Positions 35,464 to 45,135 of a DNA stretch of 64,000 nucleotides are shown here, piece by piece. Source of the DNA: Hyphomicrobium sp. (GTDB lineage Bacteria; Pseudomonadota; Alphaproteobacteria; Rhizobiales; Hyphomicrobiaceae); assembly GCA_013141015.1 (NCBI GenBank), contig JABFRT010000007.1, forward strand, positions 10,992 through 74,991, written 5' to 3'. The notes below the pieces were generated by a model. It worked only from the letters and a program-made list of their open reading frames with translations. It ran no database searches and had not been told where the DNA came from. Numbering within the stretch: the stretch's first letter is position 1; each line of letters starts with the position of its first letter. The position numbers and the translations under genes are program-made.

Positions 35464-36879
35464 ATGAGCCCACTGAACAAAGTCCTCGACACCCTCGGCC
35501 AATCGAAACAAGCAGGCCTGGACCGCTTATTCGAACTGCTGCGCATCGAAAGCGTTTCAACCGATCCGGCGTTCAAGGGCAATTGTCAGCAGGCTGCGGC
35601 GTGGTGCGCGGCGGCTCTGACCGGCATCGGCTTTGCGGAGGCAAAAGTTGTCCAAACAAGCGGACACCCGATGGTTGTGGCGCATGACCGCCACGACCGG
35701 CCGGCAGGCATGCCGCATGTGCTGTTTTACGGCCATTACGATGTTCAGCCCGCCGATCCGCTGGAGCTTTGGACATCGCCGCCGTTCGAGCCGCGGCTTG
35801 CCGAAGAACCCGGCAACGGCACGGTGATCGTGGCGCGCGGCGCGGAAGACAACAAAGGCCAGCTAATGACCTTTTTCGAAGCGGCCCGTGCCTGGAAAGC
35901 GGTGGCTGGCGAATTGCCGGTTGCGGTCTCGGTGTTGATTGAGGGCGAAGAAGAATGCGGTTCCCCGTCGTTGCCAGAATTTCTGAAAATGCATGGCGAT
36001 GAACTGAAAGCTGATCTGGTGCTGGTCTGCGATACCGGCCAATGGGACAAAGATACGCCAGCCATCACCACCATGCTGCGCGGCCTTGCTGGCGACGAAC
36101 TGGTGATCAGCGGCCCAAGCCGCGATCTGCATTCCGGCATCTATGGCGGGCCGGTTTCAAACCCGATCCGTGTACTCGCTAAGGTCATTGCGGCGCTCCA
36201 CGACGATAACGGGCGCATCGCGGTCCCAGGTTTCTACGACGGCGTCAAAGACCCCTCGCCTGAGCAACTGGCACAGTGGCAAACGCTCGGTCTGCGCGCT
36301 GACGCATTCCTCGGCTCAATTGGCCTGTCAACTCCCGCCGGTGAACAGGGCCGCACGCTGATCGAACAGCTGTGGTCGCGGCCAACACTCGAATTCAACG
36401 GCGTGACCGGCGGCTATCAGGGCATCGGCTCGAAGACGGTTATTCCAGCCAAAGCCTCGGTCAAAATCACCTGCCGCTTGGTGCCGGGCCAAGACCCGGA
36501 CAAAGTCATGGCGGACCTTCGCGCCTATGTGGCGACGCTTGTGCCGCCCGACTGCAGCGCAACCTGGCTTGGCAACCGCGGCTCCGGCGCCATCATGTTC
36601 GACACCGCCGGCCCGTCGATGCAGGCCGCCGCCAAGGCGCTCGCCGACGAATGGGGCCGCCCGGCCGTGTTGATGGGCTGCGGTGCGTCGATCCCGATCG
36701 TCTCGTCGTTCCGAGATGCGCTTGGCATGGACAGCTTGTTGATCGGCTATGGCCTTGACGACGACCGGATCCATTCGCCGAATGAAAAGTACAACATCAC
36801 AAGCTTTGAAAAGGGTGCGCGCAGCTGGGCCCGGATCCTTGCGGCGTTGGCGGAGAATGCCGGCCGGCCGAAAATCTGA
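35464..36879 (+). CDS. M20-family metallopeptidase / dipeptidase
   Basis: 471 residues with the di-zinc M20 architecture. Metal ligands appear in [13 protein letters not shown] (His, Asp), the [10 protein letters not shown] bridging Asp, and [11 protein letters not shown] (Glu pair); the dimerisation lid contains [14 protein letters not shown]. The C-terminal part with [18 protein letters not shown] and HSPNEKYN completes the active site. Closest in style to peptidases that cleave short peptides or beta-alanyl dipeptides; exact substrate unknown. No signal peptide, so cytoplasmic. Confidence 0.92.
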   Translation: MSPLNKVLDTLGQSKQAGLDRLFELLRIESVSTDPAFKGNCQQAAAWCAAALTGIGFAEAKVVQTSGHPMVVAHDRHDRPAGMPHVLFYGHYDVQPADPLELWTSPPFEPRLAEEPGNGTVIVARGAEDNKGQLMTFFEAARAWKAVAGELPVAVSVLIEGEEECGSPSLPEFLKMHGDELKADLVLVCDTGQWDKDTPAITTMLRGLAGDELVISGPSRDLHSGIYGGPVSNPIRVLAKVIAALHDDNGRIAVPGFYDGVKDPSPEQLAQWQTLGLRADAFLGSIGLSTPAGEQGRTLIEQLWSRPTLEFNGVTGGYQGIGSKTVIPAKASVKITCRLVPGQDPDKVMADLRAYVATLVPPDCSATWLGNRGSGAIMFDTAGPSMQAAAKALADEWGRPAVLMGCGASIPIVSSFRDALGMDSLLIGYGLDDDRIHSPNEKYNITSFEKGARSWARILAALAENAGRPKI

Positions 36880-36976
36880 TTTCAGCCGGGAAACGCTATC
36901 CGCCGCCGCAATCTCGCACTATATGCAGCTGTCTGAGCCGCCCGCCGCGGCAACCAATCGAGGACGACAATCCGCA

Positions 36977-37933
36977 ATGAAGCGCCTGACCAACCGCACC
37001 TACTTTACAATTGCCGCGTTGTGCATTGCCGGCATTTCAGCCGCCGTGAACGCCCAGCAGCGCGCACCATGGGGCGACCAGCGCTACAACGACCGCGATA
37101 GCCGGTATAATGATCGCGACAGCCGCTCCAACGACCGTGGCAATACCTACAATTCTCAACGCAACGCGCCGTGGCCCAGCGACCGCTTCGACCCACAGCA
37201 GCAGGGCCGCAATTCCCAAGCCAACACCGCCGGACAATTCGATTACTACGCGCTCGTTCTGTCGTGGAGCCCAAGCTATTGTTCAGGTGCTGGTGACAAC
37301 GACGATCAACAATGCAACCGCAGCGATGGCAAGCGCTTCTCGTTTGTTTTGCATGGGCTGTGGCCGCAATACGAAAAGGGCTATCCGCAAGACTGCCGCA
37401 CCGCGCGCCGCCCGTTCGTACCGCAGCCGTTGATCGATAGCATGCTCGATATCATGCCAAGCTCCCGTCTGGTCATTCACGAATACCGCAAACATGGCAC
37501 ATGCTCTGGCCTGCAGCCGGACGGATATCTGTCGCTCGCGCGCCAACTTTACTCCAGCATTCGCATTCCTGAGCGGTTTAAAAACCCATTTGAACAGCAA
37601 TTCACCTCGCCGTCTGAGGTGATCGCCAACTTCACGCGTGCCAACCCCCAGATCACGCCCGACATGATGGCGGTCGCCTGTGGCGGCGCTGGAAACCGGC
37701 TTAAAGAAATCCGCTTCTGCTTCAGCAAGGACGGCAAGCCGCGAAGCTGTGGCGAAAACGAAAATCAGCGCCGTATGTGCTCATCCGACCGGATGTTCGT
37801 ACCGCCTGTGCGGTCGACTGCGCGTGACGACCAGCTTGGCAGCACGCCAAAATCGCCGCCCGGCAGTGGCCAGTACCGCGACCAGAACCCGCTTCCCGGC
37901 CCGCGCATGATTGAGCGCCCGCGCGGCATTTGA
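36977..37933 (+). CDS. Secreted ribonuclease T2 family protein
   Basis: 318 residues from the ATG at 36977; the track's ORF runs 76 codons further upstream through the end of the peptidase gene. A signal peptide (TYFTIAALCIAGISAAVNAQ) is followed by an Asn/Asp/Arg/Tyr-rich low-complexity segment with tandem YNDRDSR units, then the RNase T2 domain. Both catalytic segments are present: CAS I as FVLHGLWPQ and CAS II as HEYRKHGTC; several cysteines could form disulfides. The Pro/Gly-rich C-terminal tail is nonconserved. Function is extracellular or periplasmic RNA breakdown. Confidence 0.93.
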   Translation: MKRLTNRTYFTIAALCIAGISAAVNAQQRAPWGDQRYNDRDSRYNDRDSRSNDRGNTYNSQRNAPWPSDRFDPQQQGRNSQANTAGQFDYYALVLSWSPSYCSGAGDNDDQQCNRSDGKRFSFVLHGLWPQYEKGYPQDCRTARRPFVPQPLIDSMLDIMPSSRLVIHEYRKHGTCSGLQPDGYLSLARQLYSSIRIPERFKNPFEQQFTSPSEVIANFTRANPQITPDMMAVACGGAGNRLKEIRFCFSKDGKPRSCGENENQRRMCSSDRMFVPPVRSTARDDQLGSTPKSPPGSGQYRDQNPLPGPRMIERPRGI

Positions 37934-38095
37934 AAGCGGTTTAAGGCCTGGATGCCCCCTCGCCCCAAAAGCGCAGCCGCAAAGCAATCATCTGTCTACA
38001 TCTCCCGTCCGCAATCTCCGTTGGGTGCGGAATCGCCTTGCAGGATTGAGCGAACTTCGCAAACTCGGGCCTAGTGATTCGCTTTTGAGTCTGCA

Positions 38096-38947
38096 ATGCG
38101 CACGTTGGATCTTGATCAATTCTGGCCTTTACCGAGCAGCGGGCTTAAGTCCGTCGCTGCGGCATTGACGACGCCTGTGGCACGGGCCGAAACAGCCGCC
38201 ATAACGGACGATGCCGATGCGCAACTGGCCGCTGATCTCGCGGCAGACAGTGCGCCTGAAGGCCCCTTCGATGCGCTCGAGATTGCAGATGACGAAGTTG
38301 CCCCACGCGCAGACAGGGATACAGATACGGAAGCCGTGCCCTTTGCGCTTGCCGGTGCCGGCGCTGCGGTCCGGCAACGTGCGCGATCCGCTCAAGCGTT
38401 TTTCAGGTCGTTCGACGTTCATGCCGCCGGATGGTTGTCGATGGGCTTCGTCGCCGGAATGGTATCCTGGCACGCCGTTGGATTCTGGGGCTTCGTATCT
38501 CAAAGCGTGTTGAACGGGCCCGGACGCTCTCCAGCGCAGATCGCCGCGCAGCCGACAACGGTCACTGAGAAGACGTTGCTGCAGCCAGCGCAAGTCTCCA
38601 GCAGTCTAGCCAACGCAAGCCAAACCGGCACCAGTCAAATCACAACCGGATCACTGCCGACGTTCGTTCCGCTGCCCGGCGCCTGCATGGCATTGACCGT
38701 GGATCGCACCACAGGCGCGACCGTTGCGCGGACTTGCGATGTCGGCGAACAGCCGATGCGCGACGCGGGCCGGCGGCGCAAAGGTGACCGGATGCCAGGT
38801 GCTGAAGCGCGCCTGCAGGAACCAACCGTCTGGGCTTCAGCTACAACGGCAACGCCCGTTGAAAACGCCCTGACGGCGCAAGATCTGCAAGCCGCCCCGC
38901 CAGCGGAACAAGATTTCGATTTGCGCTTGCGGGTCGAGCCGCAATAA
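38096..38947 (+). CDS. Single-span membrane protein, unknown function
   Basis: 283 residues. An acidic cytoplasmic N-terminal region (about 95 residues, many Asp/Ala/Glu) leads to one hydrophobic segment, AAGWLSMGFVAGMVSWHAVGFWGFV, then a Ser/Thr/Gln-rich periplasmic stretch containing PLPGACMALTVDRTTGATVARTCD with two cysteines that could form a disulfide, and a C-terminus LRLRVEPQ. No family recognised, and composition matches the surroundings. Convergent with the next gene. Confidence 0.65.
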   Translation: MRTLDLDQFWPLPSSGLKSVAAALTTPVARAETAAITDDADAQLAADLAADSAPEGPFDALEIADDEVAPRADRDTDTEAVPFALAGAGAAVRQRARSAQAFFRSFDVHAAGWLSMGFVAGMVSWHAVGFWGFVSQSVLNGPGRSPAQIAAQPTTVTEKTLLQPAQVSSSLANASQTGTSQITTGSLPTFVPLPGACMALTVDRTTGATVARTCDVGEQPMRDAGRRRKGDRMPGAEARLQEPTVWASATTATPVENALTAQDLQAAPPAEQDFDLRLRVEPQ

Positions 38948-38961
38948 AGGCCGTAAAAGTT

Positions 38962-39717
38962 TTATGCCGCCTGCCGCTGCCGCTCCGCGCGCCACGAAAC
39001 CGGTGCCTTGCCAATAAAGCCAGCCGCCGCATCGGCCTTCATCTTGTCGATCAGCAGCGGATTGATGCTCCACCCGCTGGCCAAGCGCAGAACTTGTTCT
39101 TCCGTCGGATAGAGTACGATCGCGCCACCCGCGTCGCCCTTGCGGCCTTTGATACCACGCAGGTCAAACAGCTTCAGTCCGAGCTCTTTTTCTTCCGCCG
39201 TCAGCCGGCCGCGATCTAAAATCACGCCGCTTTCACCAATCACGAACGCGCGCACCAGCTTGCCCTTATGCACGCGGGCCCAGCCGAACAGATCTATTAT
39301 CGGGAACGACGCAAAATATTGGACGTCGGTAAAGCGCTCCGAGAGACGCAGCAGCAGCGGCGTCAGCTTGTCGATGAAGGACGGACCAACCGGATGCGGC
39401 AGCGGTACGCCGGCAACAAACGTCCACCCTTTGACCGGCGGCGAGACGAACACATAAGTATCGCTCAAGCGGTCATCGTAGATCGTGCCGATGCCGGAAT
39501 TCCAATTGGCCGGTGCTGCCCCTTCAATGCCCAGCGCATCGATCACGCCCGCGGTGTCGGCTGACTTTACCGCCAGCCACGACATGCGATAGCCGAACGG
39601 CTTGGGCTGGTCCGGCGTCTCGCCAAAAACCACGCGTCTCTCCGCCAGCCGTGGCGCAAGCACCAAAGCAATGAGCGCGACGGTTGCGCCCGTGAGGATA
39701 AGGATCAGCGCGGTCAT
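38962..39717 (-). CDS. Membrane-anchored protein of unknown function
   Basis: 251 residues from the ATG at 39717 (the track adds 17 basic codons). One N-terminal membrane helix (ALILILTGATVALIALVLAPRLA) and a soluble domain of about 220 residues outside the membrane, including VFVSPPVKGWTFVAGVPLPH, FFxSFPIIDLFGWARVHKGKLVRAFVIGE-type sequence, and a helical end. The GWTFV...G.GW-like pattern recalls scattered bacterial proteins that show such a sensory or carbohydrate-like fold, but I cannot assign a family. Confidence 0.68.
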   Translation of the reverse strand: MTALILILTGATVALIALVLAPRLAERRVVFGETPDQPKPFGYRMSWLAVKSADTAGVIDALGIEGAAPANWNSGIGTIYDDRLSDTYVFVSPPVKGWTFVAGVPLPHPVGPSFIDKLTPLLLRLSERFTDVQYFASFPIIDLFGWARVHKGKLVRAFVIGESGVILDRGRLTAEEKELGLKLFDLRGIKGRKGDAGGAIVLYPTEEQVLRLASGWSINPLLIDKMKADAAAGFIGKAPVSWRAERQRQAA

Positions 39718-39846
39718 CAGCGAATCAGCTGCCCTTGAGCGTTGTGATCGCCTGTTTCCCTTGCGCACTGCGCCGCCGCAAGCACCGCATGGCGCACGCC
39801 TGGGGAAAAAACGACGCTTCGAGGTCTATAGCGCCGCAAAACAAAA

Positions 39847-39868
39847 CCGGGGCCCCTAAGGGCCCCGG
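39847..39868 (-). terminator. Rho-independent terminator downstream of the TIGR02001-like gene
   Basis: Perfect CCGGGGCCC/GGGCCCCGG stem with a short loop; on the minus strand it is followed by TTTTGTTTT. It sits about 40 bp past the stop codon at 39906. Confidence 0.8.
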
Positions 39869-39905
39869 CTCTGTCGTGACGGGAAGTCTGTCTGCGAAGG
39901 CAGCC

Positions 39906-40721
39906 TTATGGCAGGGCAACCTTGACGCCGAAGACGAAGCGGTCATCGGTCGAAGTCACACCCGGGACATCGACGTCGCGGTTGCTACCCCAGTAGCGCA
40001 TATCGAAGGTGATCTTTTCGACAGCCAGCGACAGACCCGCGTTCCAGTAAATGATGTCGTCAAAGAAGCGGGGATCGGTGATGGCCGGTGCCGCCGCAGC
40101 ATTTTCAAAGGCAAACACTTCATCGACAGTTTGATAGCCGACCACACCGCTGATCGTTGGTGTGAAAACACCGATCACCGGCAGCGTGTACGATGCGTTA
40201 CCTTCAATGGTGTAGGACGCGCCGGTCTCGTAGGAGTAATCCGGCGAATAATAGAAGTTTGTGCCGAGTGTCGCGTTGGTGAATGGGCTGAAGCTCGCGC
40301 CTGCCTTCAATTCAAAATAGTCGACGTCAACAACTGCGCCCGAAATAAAGTTCGTCGCAATCGCTGAGGCTTGGCTCGGGTAGCCGTAGTAGATGACGCC
40401 GAAGTCGAAAGTGACCGGGCCAAGCACAGGCTTGATGCCAGCATAGAGGTCGATTTCGGTATTAGTCGCGACAAAGTTCTCGTCAACGTTCGAAGCCCAC
40501 ACGCCAGCATAAAAAATGCCGTAACCGATATCGGCGCCGCCCTGCAGGGCCGGCTTGTCATCGCGCTGCGAGAAGCCGCGGAACATGTAGTCCGAGACCG
40601 CGCCGATGTTGAAGCTGTAGGTGAAGGCTGGTGCGTCGTCGGCGCGTGCGGCACCGGCAAAGCCCGAAACCGCTGCGGCGGCCGCTACCGCCAGATACTG
40701 CACTTTACGGATCATCGTCAT
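39906..40721 (-). CDS. Outer-membrane beta-barrel protein, TIGR02001 (TorF-like) family
   Basis: 271 residues from the ATG at 40721, preceded by ACGGGGG; the track extends 50 codons further without coding character. Signal peptide (VQYLAVAAAAAVSGFAGAARA) then the family opening YSFNIGAVSDYMFRGFSQRDDKPALQGGADIGYGIFYAGVWASNVD, alternating aromatic beta-strand pattern and a final FGVKVALP strand typical of barrel proteins. Relatives are conserved in proteobacteria and presumed porin-like; no substrate is known. It has its own terminator. Confidence 0.88.
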   Translation of the reverse strand: MTMIRKVQYLAVAAAAAVSGFAGAARADDAPAFTYSFNIGAVSDYMFRGFSQRDDKPALQGGADIGYGIFYAGVWASNVDENFVATNTEIDLYAGIKPVLGPVTFDFGVIYYGYPSQASAIATNFISGAVVDVDYFELKAGASFSPFTNATLGTNFYYSPDYSYETGASYTIEGNASYTLPVIGVFTPTISGVVGYQTVDEVFAFENAAAAPAITDPRFFDDIIYWNAGLSLAVEKITFDMRYWGSNRDVDVPGVTSTDDRFVFGVKVALP

Positions 40722-41128
40722 ATGTGAAACCCCCGTCCCTGTCTTGGTGGCAAAGTCTTGTCTGATGGCATCGTCGAGGCAGTTAAAAACGCGAGCCTGC
40801 TCGCTGATCTGCTTTAGACTTACCGCTGTCGTGAGCGTAGAAGACCGGAAAAGCCCCGCCTCTACAATCATTTCGGCGCGGTTTGTGCGGCACGGAAGCG
40901 ACGCAGTAACTGTTTCGCAACGTTGACAACTAAACAGCCGTTATCGGCATGAAATTGCACTGATATTGAGCACCAGCAGGGTCTCCAGACCGTGCACTTC
41001 GGCCGCACTTGCACAGCGATTAATCAAAGCCCGGCAAGGGCATGATCACGTTCCGGCTTGTCAGCGTATTCAAGGCATGCCTGAAACGTCGGCAAGGCGA
41101 CTCACCCGGGCGCCTGCGAGGATAAAAA
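40722..41128. other. 407-bp intergenic region between divergent genes
   Basis: Separates the leftward outer-membrane gene and the rightward SDR gene and must hold both promoters. A TTGACA at 40924-40929 could be a -35 box, but no convincing -10 follows it. GAGG precedes the SDR start. I see no RNA gene or open frame with coding character here. Confidence 0.5.
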
Positions 41129-41887
41129 ATGGCCGCCCCGACCACAGCACCGCCCCGCACCCTGCCTCAGCGCACCGTACTCATCACGGGCGCTGCGCGC
41201 CGCATTGGCCGGGCCATTGCGCTTGATATGGCGCGCGACGGTTGGGCGGTCGCGATTCACTATCGCCAATCGAAAGGCGAGGCTGAGGCGCTCCAACGGG
41301 AGATTGAACAGGACGGCGGAACGGCCGCAATTTTCGATGCCGGCCTGCAAGATTTTCCAGGGCTCGGCCAGCTCGTTGCGCGCTGCTCTGAGACGCTCGG
41401 CGCACCGCACTGCCTGATCAACAATGCGTCTGAATTTCTGCTCGATACGGTCCACAGCACGGATCAGGAAACGTGGGACACGCACCTCGATATCAATTTG
41501 AAAGCGCCTGTGTTTTTGGCGCAAGCGATGGCCCGGCATCTTCCCGCGGACGTGGACGGCAACATCATCAACATCATCGATCAGCGGGTCTGGAAACTGA
41601 CGCCGGATTTCTTCTCCTACACCATATCGAAAGCCGGGCTGTGGACCGCGACGCGCACGCTTGCTCAGGGGCTTGCACCCCGCATCCGCGTCAACGCCAT
41701 TGGCCCAGGGCCTGTATTGCGCAGCGTGCATCAGACAGACGCTGACTTCGCTGCCGAACAGCGCTCGACCCTGCTGCACACTGGCCCCTCGACTGGCGAA
41801 ATCGCCGCCGCCGTCCGGTTTATTTTGTCATCGCCATCGATGACCGGGCAAATGATAGCGCTCGACGGCGGCCAGCACCTGACCTGA
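41129..41887 (+). CDS. Short-chain dehydrogenase/reductase, pteridine-reductase/FolM-like
   Basis: 252 residues. The nucleotide-binding motif reads LITGAARRIGRAIA, the RIG variant typical of FolM/PTR1-like reductases; CLINNAS, then NIIDQRVWKLTPDFFSYTISKAGLWTATRTLAQ with Tyr-x-x-x-Lys, and RVNAIGPGPVL. The Arg in GAARRIG indicates NADPH preference by family analogy. It may reduce dihydromonapterin or another pteridine, but this is not certain. GAGGATAAAAA precedes the ATG. Confidence 0.85.
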   Translation: MAAPTTAPPRTLPQRTVLITGAARRIGRAIALDMARDGWAVAIHYRQSKGEAEALQREIEQDGGTAAIFDAGLQDFPGLGQLVARCSETLGAPHCLINNASEFLLDTVHSTDQETWDTHLDINLKAPVFLAQAMARHLPADVDGNIINIIDQRVWKLTPDFFSYTISKAGLWTATRTLAQGLAPRIRVNAIGPGPVLRSVHQTDADFAAEQRSTLLHTGPSTGEIAAAVRFILSSPSMTGQMIALDGGQHLT

Positions 41888-42102
41888 CCCACGCCCACCG
41901 CGCGGCGGGTTCAAAAAGCAAAAAATGTGCGCGATCAAAGCGATTTGCCGCAATGGTTCCGCGCCCTGTTCTTATTGCTGCCCCATTGAAAGCCGACCTT
42001 CAAAAGCGAACCCGGGGGTTCATAGCAACGATTTATTAACGTTAAGCGCCTAGAAACCACGTTGGTTTTGTTGGGTGCTTCTCACGAGGGGTGCCGCGTA
42101 AA

Positions 42103-43401
42103 ATGGGTGTTTCCATGATGTGCCGCGTTCGGGCGCAGTCTGCGTTCGTATTGGCGACCGCTGTGTCGGTTGTTGCGTTGACGGCTCCGGCTTTTGCCGC
42201 AGACCTTCCCCCAATCAAACAGACGGCGAAGAATTCCGTGCCCGCGTGTGTCACGCCCGGCCGGCTGATGTCATTCCTGGAAGCGCGCAACAAAAATCTC
42301 GACAACAAGTTCGCGACCATCGCCGCCGATTACGCGCGGGTGGGCGGCGAGTTGCAGATCCGCTGGGACACGGCGTTTTTCCAGATGTTGCTTGAGACCG
42401 GCAACCTGACTTTCACCGGTGACGTTTCGCCGGATCAGAACAATTTCGCAGGCCTTGGCGCAACCGGCAAAAAAGAACCGGGCGAAACATTCCCCGACGT
42501 CGCGACCGGCGTCAAAGCCCATCTCCAGCACCTGCTGATGTATTCGGGTGAAAAGCTCGACAACCCTGTCGCCGAGCGCACCCGCAAAGTGCAGGAGTGG
42601 GGCGTTCTCACCGCTTGGCAGAAGACCATCGATGGGCCGATGACCTACGTCCACCTCGCAAAGAAGTGGGCGCCGGGCTCAAAGTCCTATGCGCGCGATA
42701 TTGAAAACGTCGCCGAAGCGTTCATGGATGGCCCATGCAAGAGCGCCGATCCGAAACCTGAAATGATGGCGCTCGTGAAACCCGATGCCGCGCTGGCAAA
42801 GCCGGCGGCTGAGGCGAAAATCGCCAGCGCTGAAAAGCCCGCCGCCTTTGACACGGCCTACACACCGCCAAAGGTGTCTGGCGCAGAACTCGCCAAGAAG
42901 GCCGCAGACGAAGCCCGCGCCAATGGATCTTACGTCCGCTCAAGCCTTGGCGCCGGCATGTTGGCCGCAATGTCGCCCCCTGAAGCGACAGCACCCGCTG
43001 CTCCTGCAGCCCAGCCCTCTGTCAAAATTCTCAACGCGCCAAAGGTTGAACCGCTGGCTGAGGCGCCTGCTGCAAGCGAACCACAAGCCAAAGTTCAAAC
43101 GGCAGCCCTCGGCGCCGGAACCAAATCGGTGACGATCGAAGCGCCATCAGCGACTGCTGCCGCGAACACCTCGAAATGCAAAGTGTGGACGGCGAGCTAT
43201 GGCGGCAACCGCGCCGTGATCATCAAAGCCAGCGCCGACGCTCAGGACAACTACACCGTTCTTGACGTCAATGAAGGCACCGAACAGCGCGAAGCCGACG
43301 CCTACATTTCAGCCTATGCCAAGGGCGGCCTGAAAGTCGGCGAGTTCAACACGCCAACCCAAGCGCTCGACAAAGCCTTTGAGCTTTGCCCGGAAGGTTG
43401 A
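42103..43401 (+). CDS. Exported glucosaminidase-like protein, copy 1 of a tandem pair
   Basis: About 432 residues (the track starts at a GTG 4 codons earlier). Signal peptide (AFVLATAVSVVALTAPAFA), then a domain resembling bacterial flagellum/autolysin glucosaminidases: WDTAFFQMLLETGNLTF...DQNNFAGLGATGKKEPGETFPDVATGVKAHLQHLLMYSGE, with a likely catalytic Glu in MLLETG. A long Ala/Pro-rich linker follows and a C-terminal 75-residue domain (CKVWTASYGGNRAVIIKA...FELCPEG) bounded by two cysteines. It probably acts on peptidoglycan in the periplasm. The same two-domain layout is repeated in the next gene. Confidence 0.82.
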   Translation: MGVSMMCRVRAQSAFVLATAVSVVALTAPAFAADLPPIKQTAKNSVPACVTPGRLMSFLEARNKNLDNKFATIAADYARVGGELQIRWDTAFFQMLLETGNLTFTGDVSPDQNNFAGLGATGKKEPGETFPDVATGVKAHLQHLLMYSGEKLDNPVAERTRKVQEWGVLTAWQKTIDGPMTYVHLAKKWAPGSKSYARDIENVAEAFMDGPCKSADPKPEMMALVKPDAALAKPAAEAKIASAEKPAAFDTAYTPPKVSGAELAKKAADEARANGSYVRSSLGAGMLAAMSPPEATAPAAPAAQPSVKILNAPKVEPLAEAPAASEPQAKVQTAALGAGTKSVTIEAPSATAAANTSKCKVWTASYGGNRAVIIKASADAQDNYTVLDVNEGTEQREADAYISAYAKGGLKVGEFNTPTQALDKAFELCPEG

Positions 43402-43456
43402 GCGCAGGCTGAGTGCAGGTTGAGCGGTTGAGCACTGGCTGAGAGGGGAAGCGCCG

Positions 43457-44863
43457 ATGAGCGTCTCCAGTTATACGACCATAGCCGCCAGCGAGCGTCT
43501 CGCTCAGAGGTCGGGCGTTCCGGCAGCCGCAGGCCTTGCGGCCATGCTCTTGGCATCGGCCGCGTCCAATGCCGCGCCCGCCATTCGCACAAGTTCTGCC
43601 AACCCGGTTCCGGCGTGCGCGACGCCCGAACGGCTGACCGCATTTCTCACCTCTCGCAACCCGCAACTCAACCCGCGCTACCGCGACATCGCCCGCTGGT
43701 ACAAGCATTACGGCGAAGCCTGGAATGTGCGTTGGGACTACGCATTCTACCAAATGATCCTTGAGACGAATGCACTCAAATACCGGCGTGGCGACGGCAG
43801 CCGCGGCGACGTGCACGAAAAGCAAAACAACTTTGCCGGCATCGGCGCGACAGGCCGGGGCGCACCCGGCGACCGTTTCCCGGATATCAAAACCGGCGTA
43901 CATGCTCAGATCCAGCACCTGGTTGCGTACTCCGGCGAAATGCTGAGCCAGCCGATCGCACCGCGGACGCAGCTGGTGCAGGATAGCATCGTCGAACAAT
44001 CGCGCCGGTTGCGCCGCGCCGTCACATTCGGCGATCTGGCGCGCCGTTGGGCCGTGGACCGCGCCTATGCCAAATCCATCGATGGTGTCGCGGAGCAGTT
44101 CCGCGACGGCTATTGCTCCGGCGTTGCGGCCAACGCGCCGCCGGTTCGCCAAGCCCCCGTGCCGCAGCCGGCGGCGCGGCGAAATCTGAGTGCGTTTGCG
44201 CCGCCGTCCGGTCTCGGCGGGCCAAAGCCTCTCAAGCTTGCCGGCCCCGACACGCTGCCGTGGACCGGAGACGCCGGACAACAACCGCCACCAACACCTT
44301 CCCGCCAGACCGCGCCACAGGCGCCAGCCACCACGAACAAGCCGCACAGCGTGCCGCCGGTGCGCACGATCTGGTCTCGCGACGGTAACGTCACGCCAGC
44401 TGCTGCCGATGCCCCGCGCGCCGCGGCACCCGCGGAGCAGTCGGCGCAGGCTGACGCGCCCGTGGACACGGCGGGCACACCAGACCTTCCGCATTTCAAG
44501 ATCGGGCCGCTGATGCCGGCCCCTTCGCGTCTCGGCGGACCGGTTGACGTGTTGCCGGTTGCAGCCCCCGCACCGGTAGCGCGTTTCAAACAGGTGATCA
44601 CAGAGCCAAGTCTCGAATCCGCACCGTCACCAAATGGCGCATGCCGTGTGCTGGCTGCAAGTTACGGCGGCCGCAAAACGCTGCTGGTGCGCGCCAGCGT
44701 CGATGGCGAGACACGCTATACGGCGCTGACCGTGCTCGATGGTTTTGAAAAATCTATGTTCGACACCTATACCAAAGCGTCTGCACCCGGCGCCGAGATT
44801 GTCGGCGAATATGAAACCAAAGATCAGGCCTTGGCCGACGCGCGCACCAACTGCCCGGGATAG
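43457..44863 (+). CDS. Exported glucosaminidase-like protein, copy 2 of a tandem pair
   Basis: 468 residues with AGAGGGGAAG before its ATG. It parallels copy 1: a signal-like N-terminus (GLAAMLLASAASNAAPA), WDYAFYQMILETNALKY...KQNNFAGIGATGRGAPGDRFPDIKTGVHAQIQHLVAYSGE, then a longer, more Pro-rich linker, and the same cysteine-bounded C-terminal module (CRVLAASYGGRKTLLVRA...ARTNCPG). The domain cores match closely while linkers do not, so duplication followed by divergence is likely. The 55-bp spacer contains imperfect GGTTGAGC-type short repeats. Role: cell-wall hydrolysis, by inference. Confidence 0.82.
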   Translation: MSVSSYTTIAASERLAQRSGVPAAAGLAAMLLASAASNAAPAIRTSSANPVPACATPERLTAFLTSRNPQLNPRYRDIARWYKHYGEAWNVRWDYAFYQMILETNALKYRRGDGSRGDVHEKQNNFAGIGATGRGAPGDRFPDIKTGVHAQIQHLVAYSGEMLSQPIAPRTQLVQDSIVEQSRRLRRAVTFGDLARRWAVDRAYAKSIDGVAEQFRDGYCSGVAANAPPVRQAPVPQPAARRNLSAFAPPSGLGGPKPLKLAGPDTLPWTGDAGQQPPPTPSRQTAPQAPATTNKPHSVPPVRTIWSRDGNVTPAAADAPRAAAPAEQSAQADAPVDTAGTPDLPHFKIGPLMPAPSRLGGPVDVLPVAAPAPVARFKQVITEPSLESAPSPNGACRVLAASYGGRKTLLVRASVDGETRYTALTVLDGFEKSMFDTYTKASAPGAEIVGEYETKDQALADARTNCPG

Positions 44864-44878
44864 GGCGCGCTGGAGATT

Positions 44879-45112
44879 TTACTCACCCGCCTCACGGATC
44901 ACATCGCCATCTGGCCGGTATTCCAAAATATCGCCCGGCTGGCATTGCAGCGTTTCGCAAATCTTCTCCAGCGTATCAAAGCGCACGCCTTTCACTTTGC
45001 CGGACTTCAACAGCGAAACATTTTGCTCCGTGATGCCGATGCGTTCGGCAAGATCCTTCGAGCGCATCTTGCGCTTGGCCAGCATCACATCGAGATTGAC
45101 GACAATGGTCAT
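44879..45112 (-). CDS. XRE-family helix-turn-helix regulator (YozG-like)
   Basis: 77 residues from the ATG at 45112 (GAGGGTGG upstream); the track adds 9 codons. It is a single Cro/CI HTH domain: VMLAKRKMRSKDLAERIGITEQNVSLLKSGKVKGVRFDTLEKICETLQCQPGDILEY, then a short acidic tail. Such short regulators are commonly encoded with DUF2975 membrane proteins, as here, and probably control their own operon. Last gene of the leftward operon. Confidence 0.93.
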   Translation of the reverse strand: MTIVVNLDVMLAKRKMRSKDLAERIGITEQNVSLLKSGKVKGVRFDTLEKICETLQCQPGDILEYRPDGDVIREAGE

Positions 45113-45135
45113 GGCCACCCTCAAATAGAATTGGC

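Noticed and set aside
37080-37150. CRISPR-like short repeats
   Set aside because: The repetition is a protein-level YNDRDSR repeat inside the RNase T2 gene, with no spacer structure.
43346-44494. 382-residue minus-strand ORF
   Set aside because: Antisense to the second glucosaminidase-like gene; Arg/Gly-rich mirror frame.
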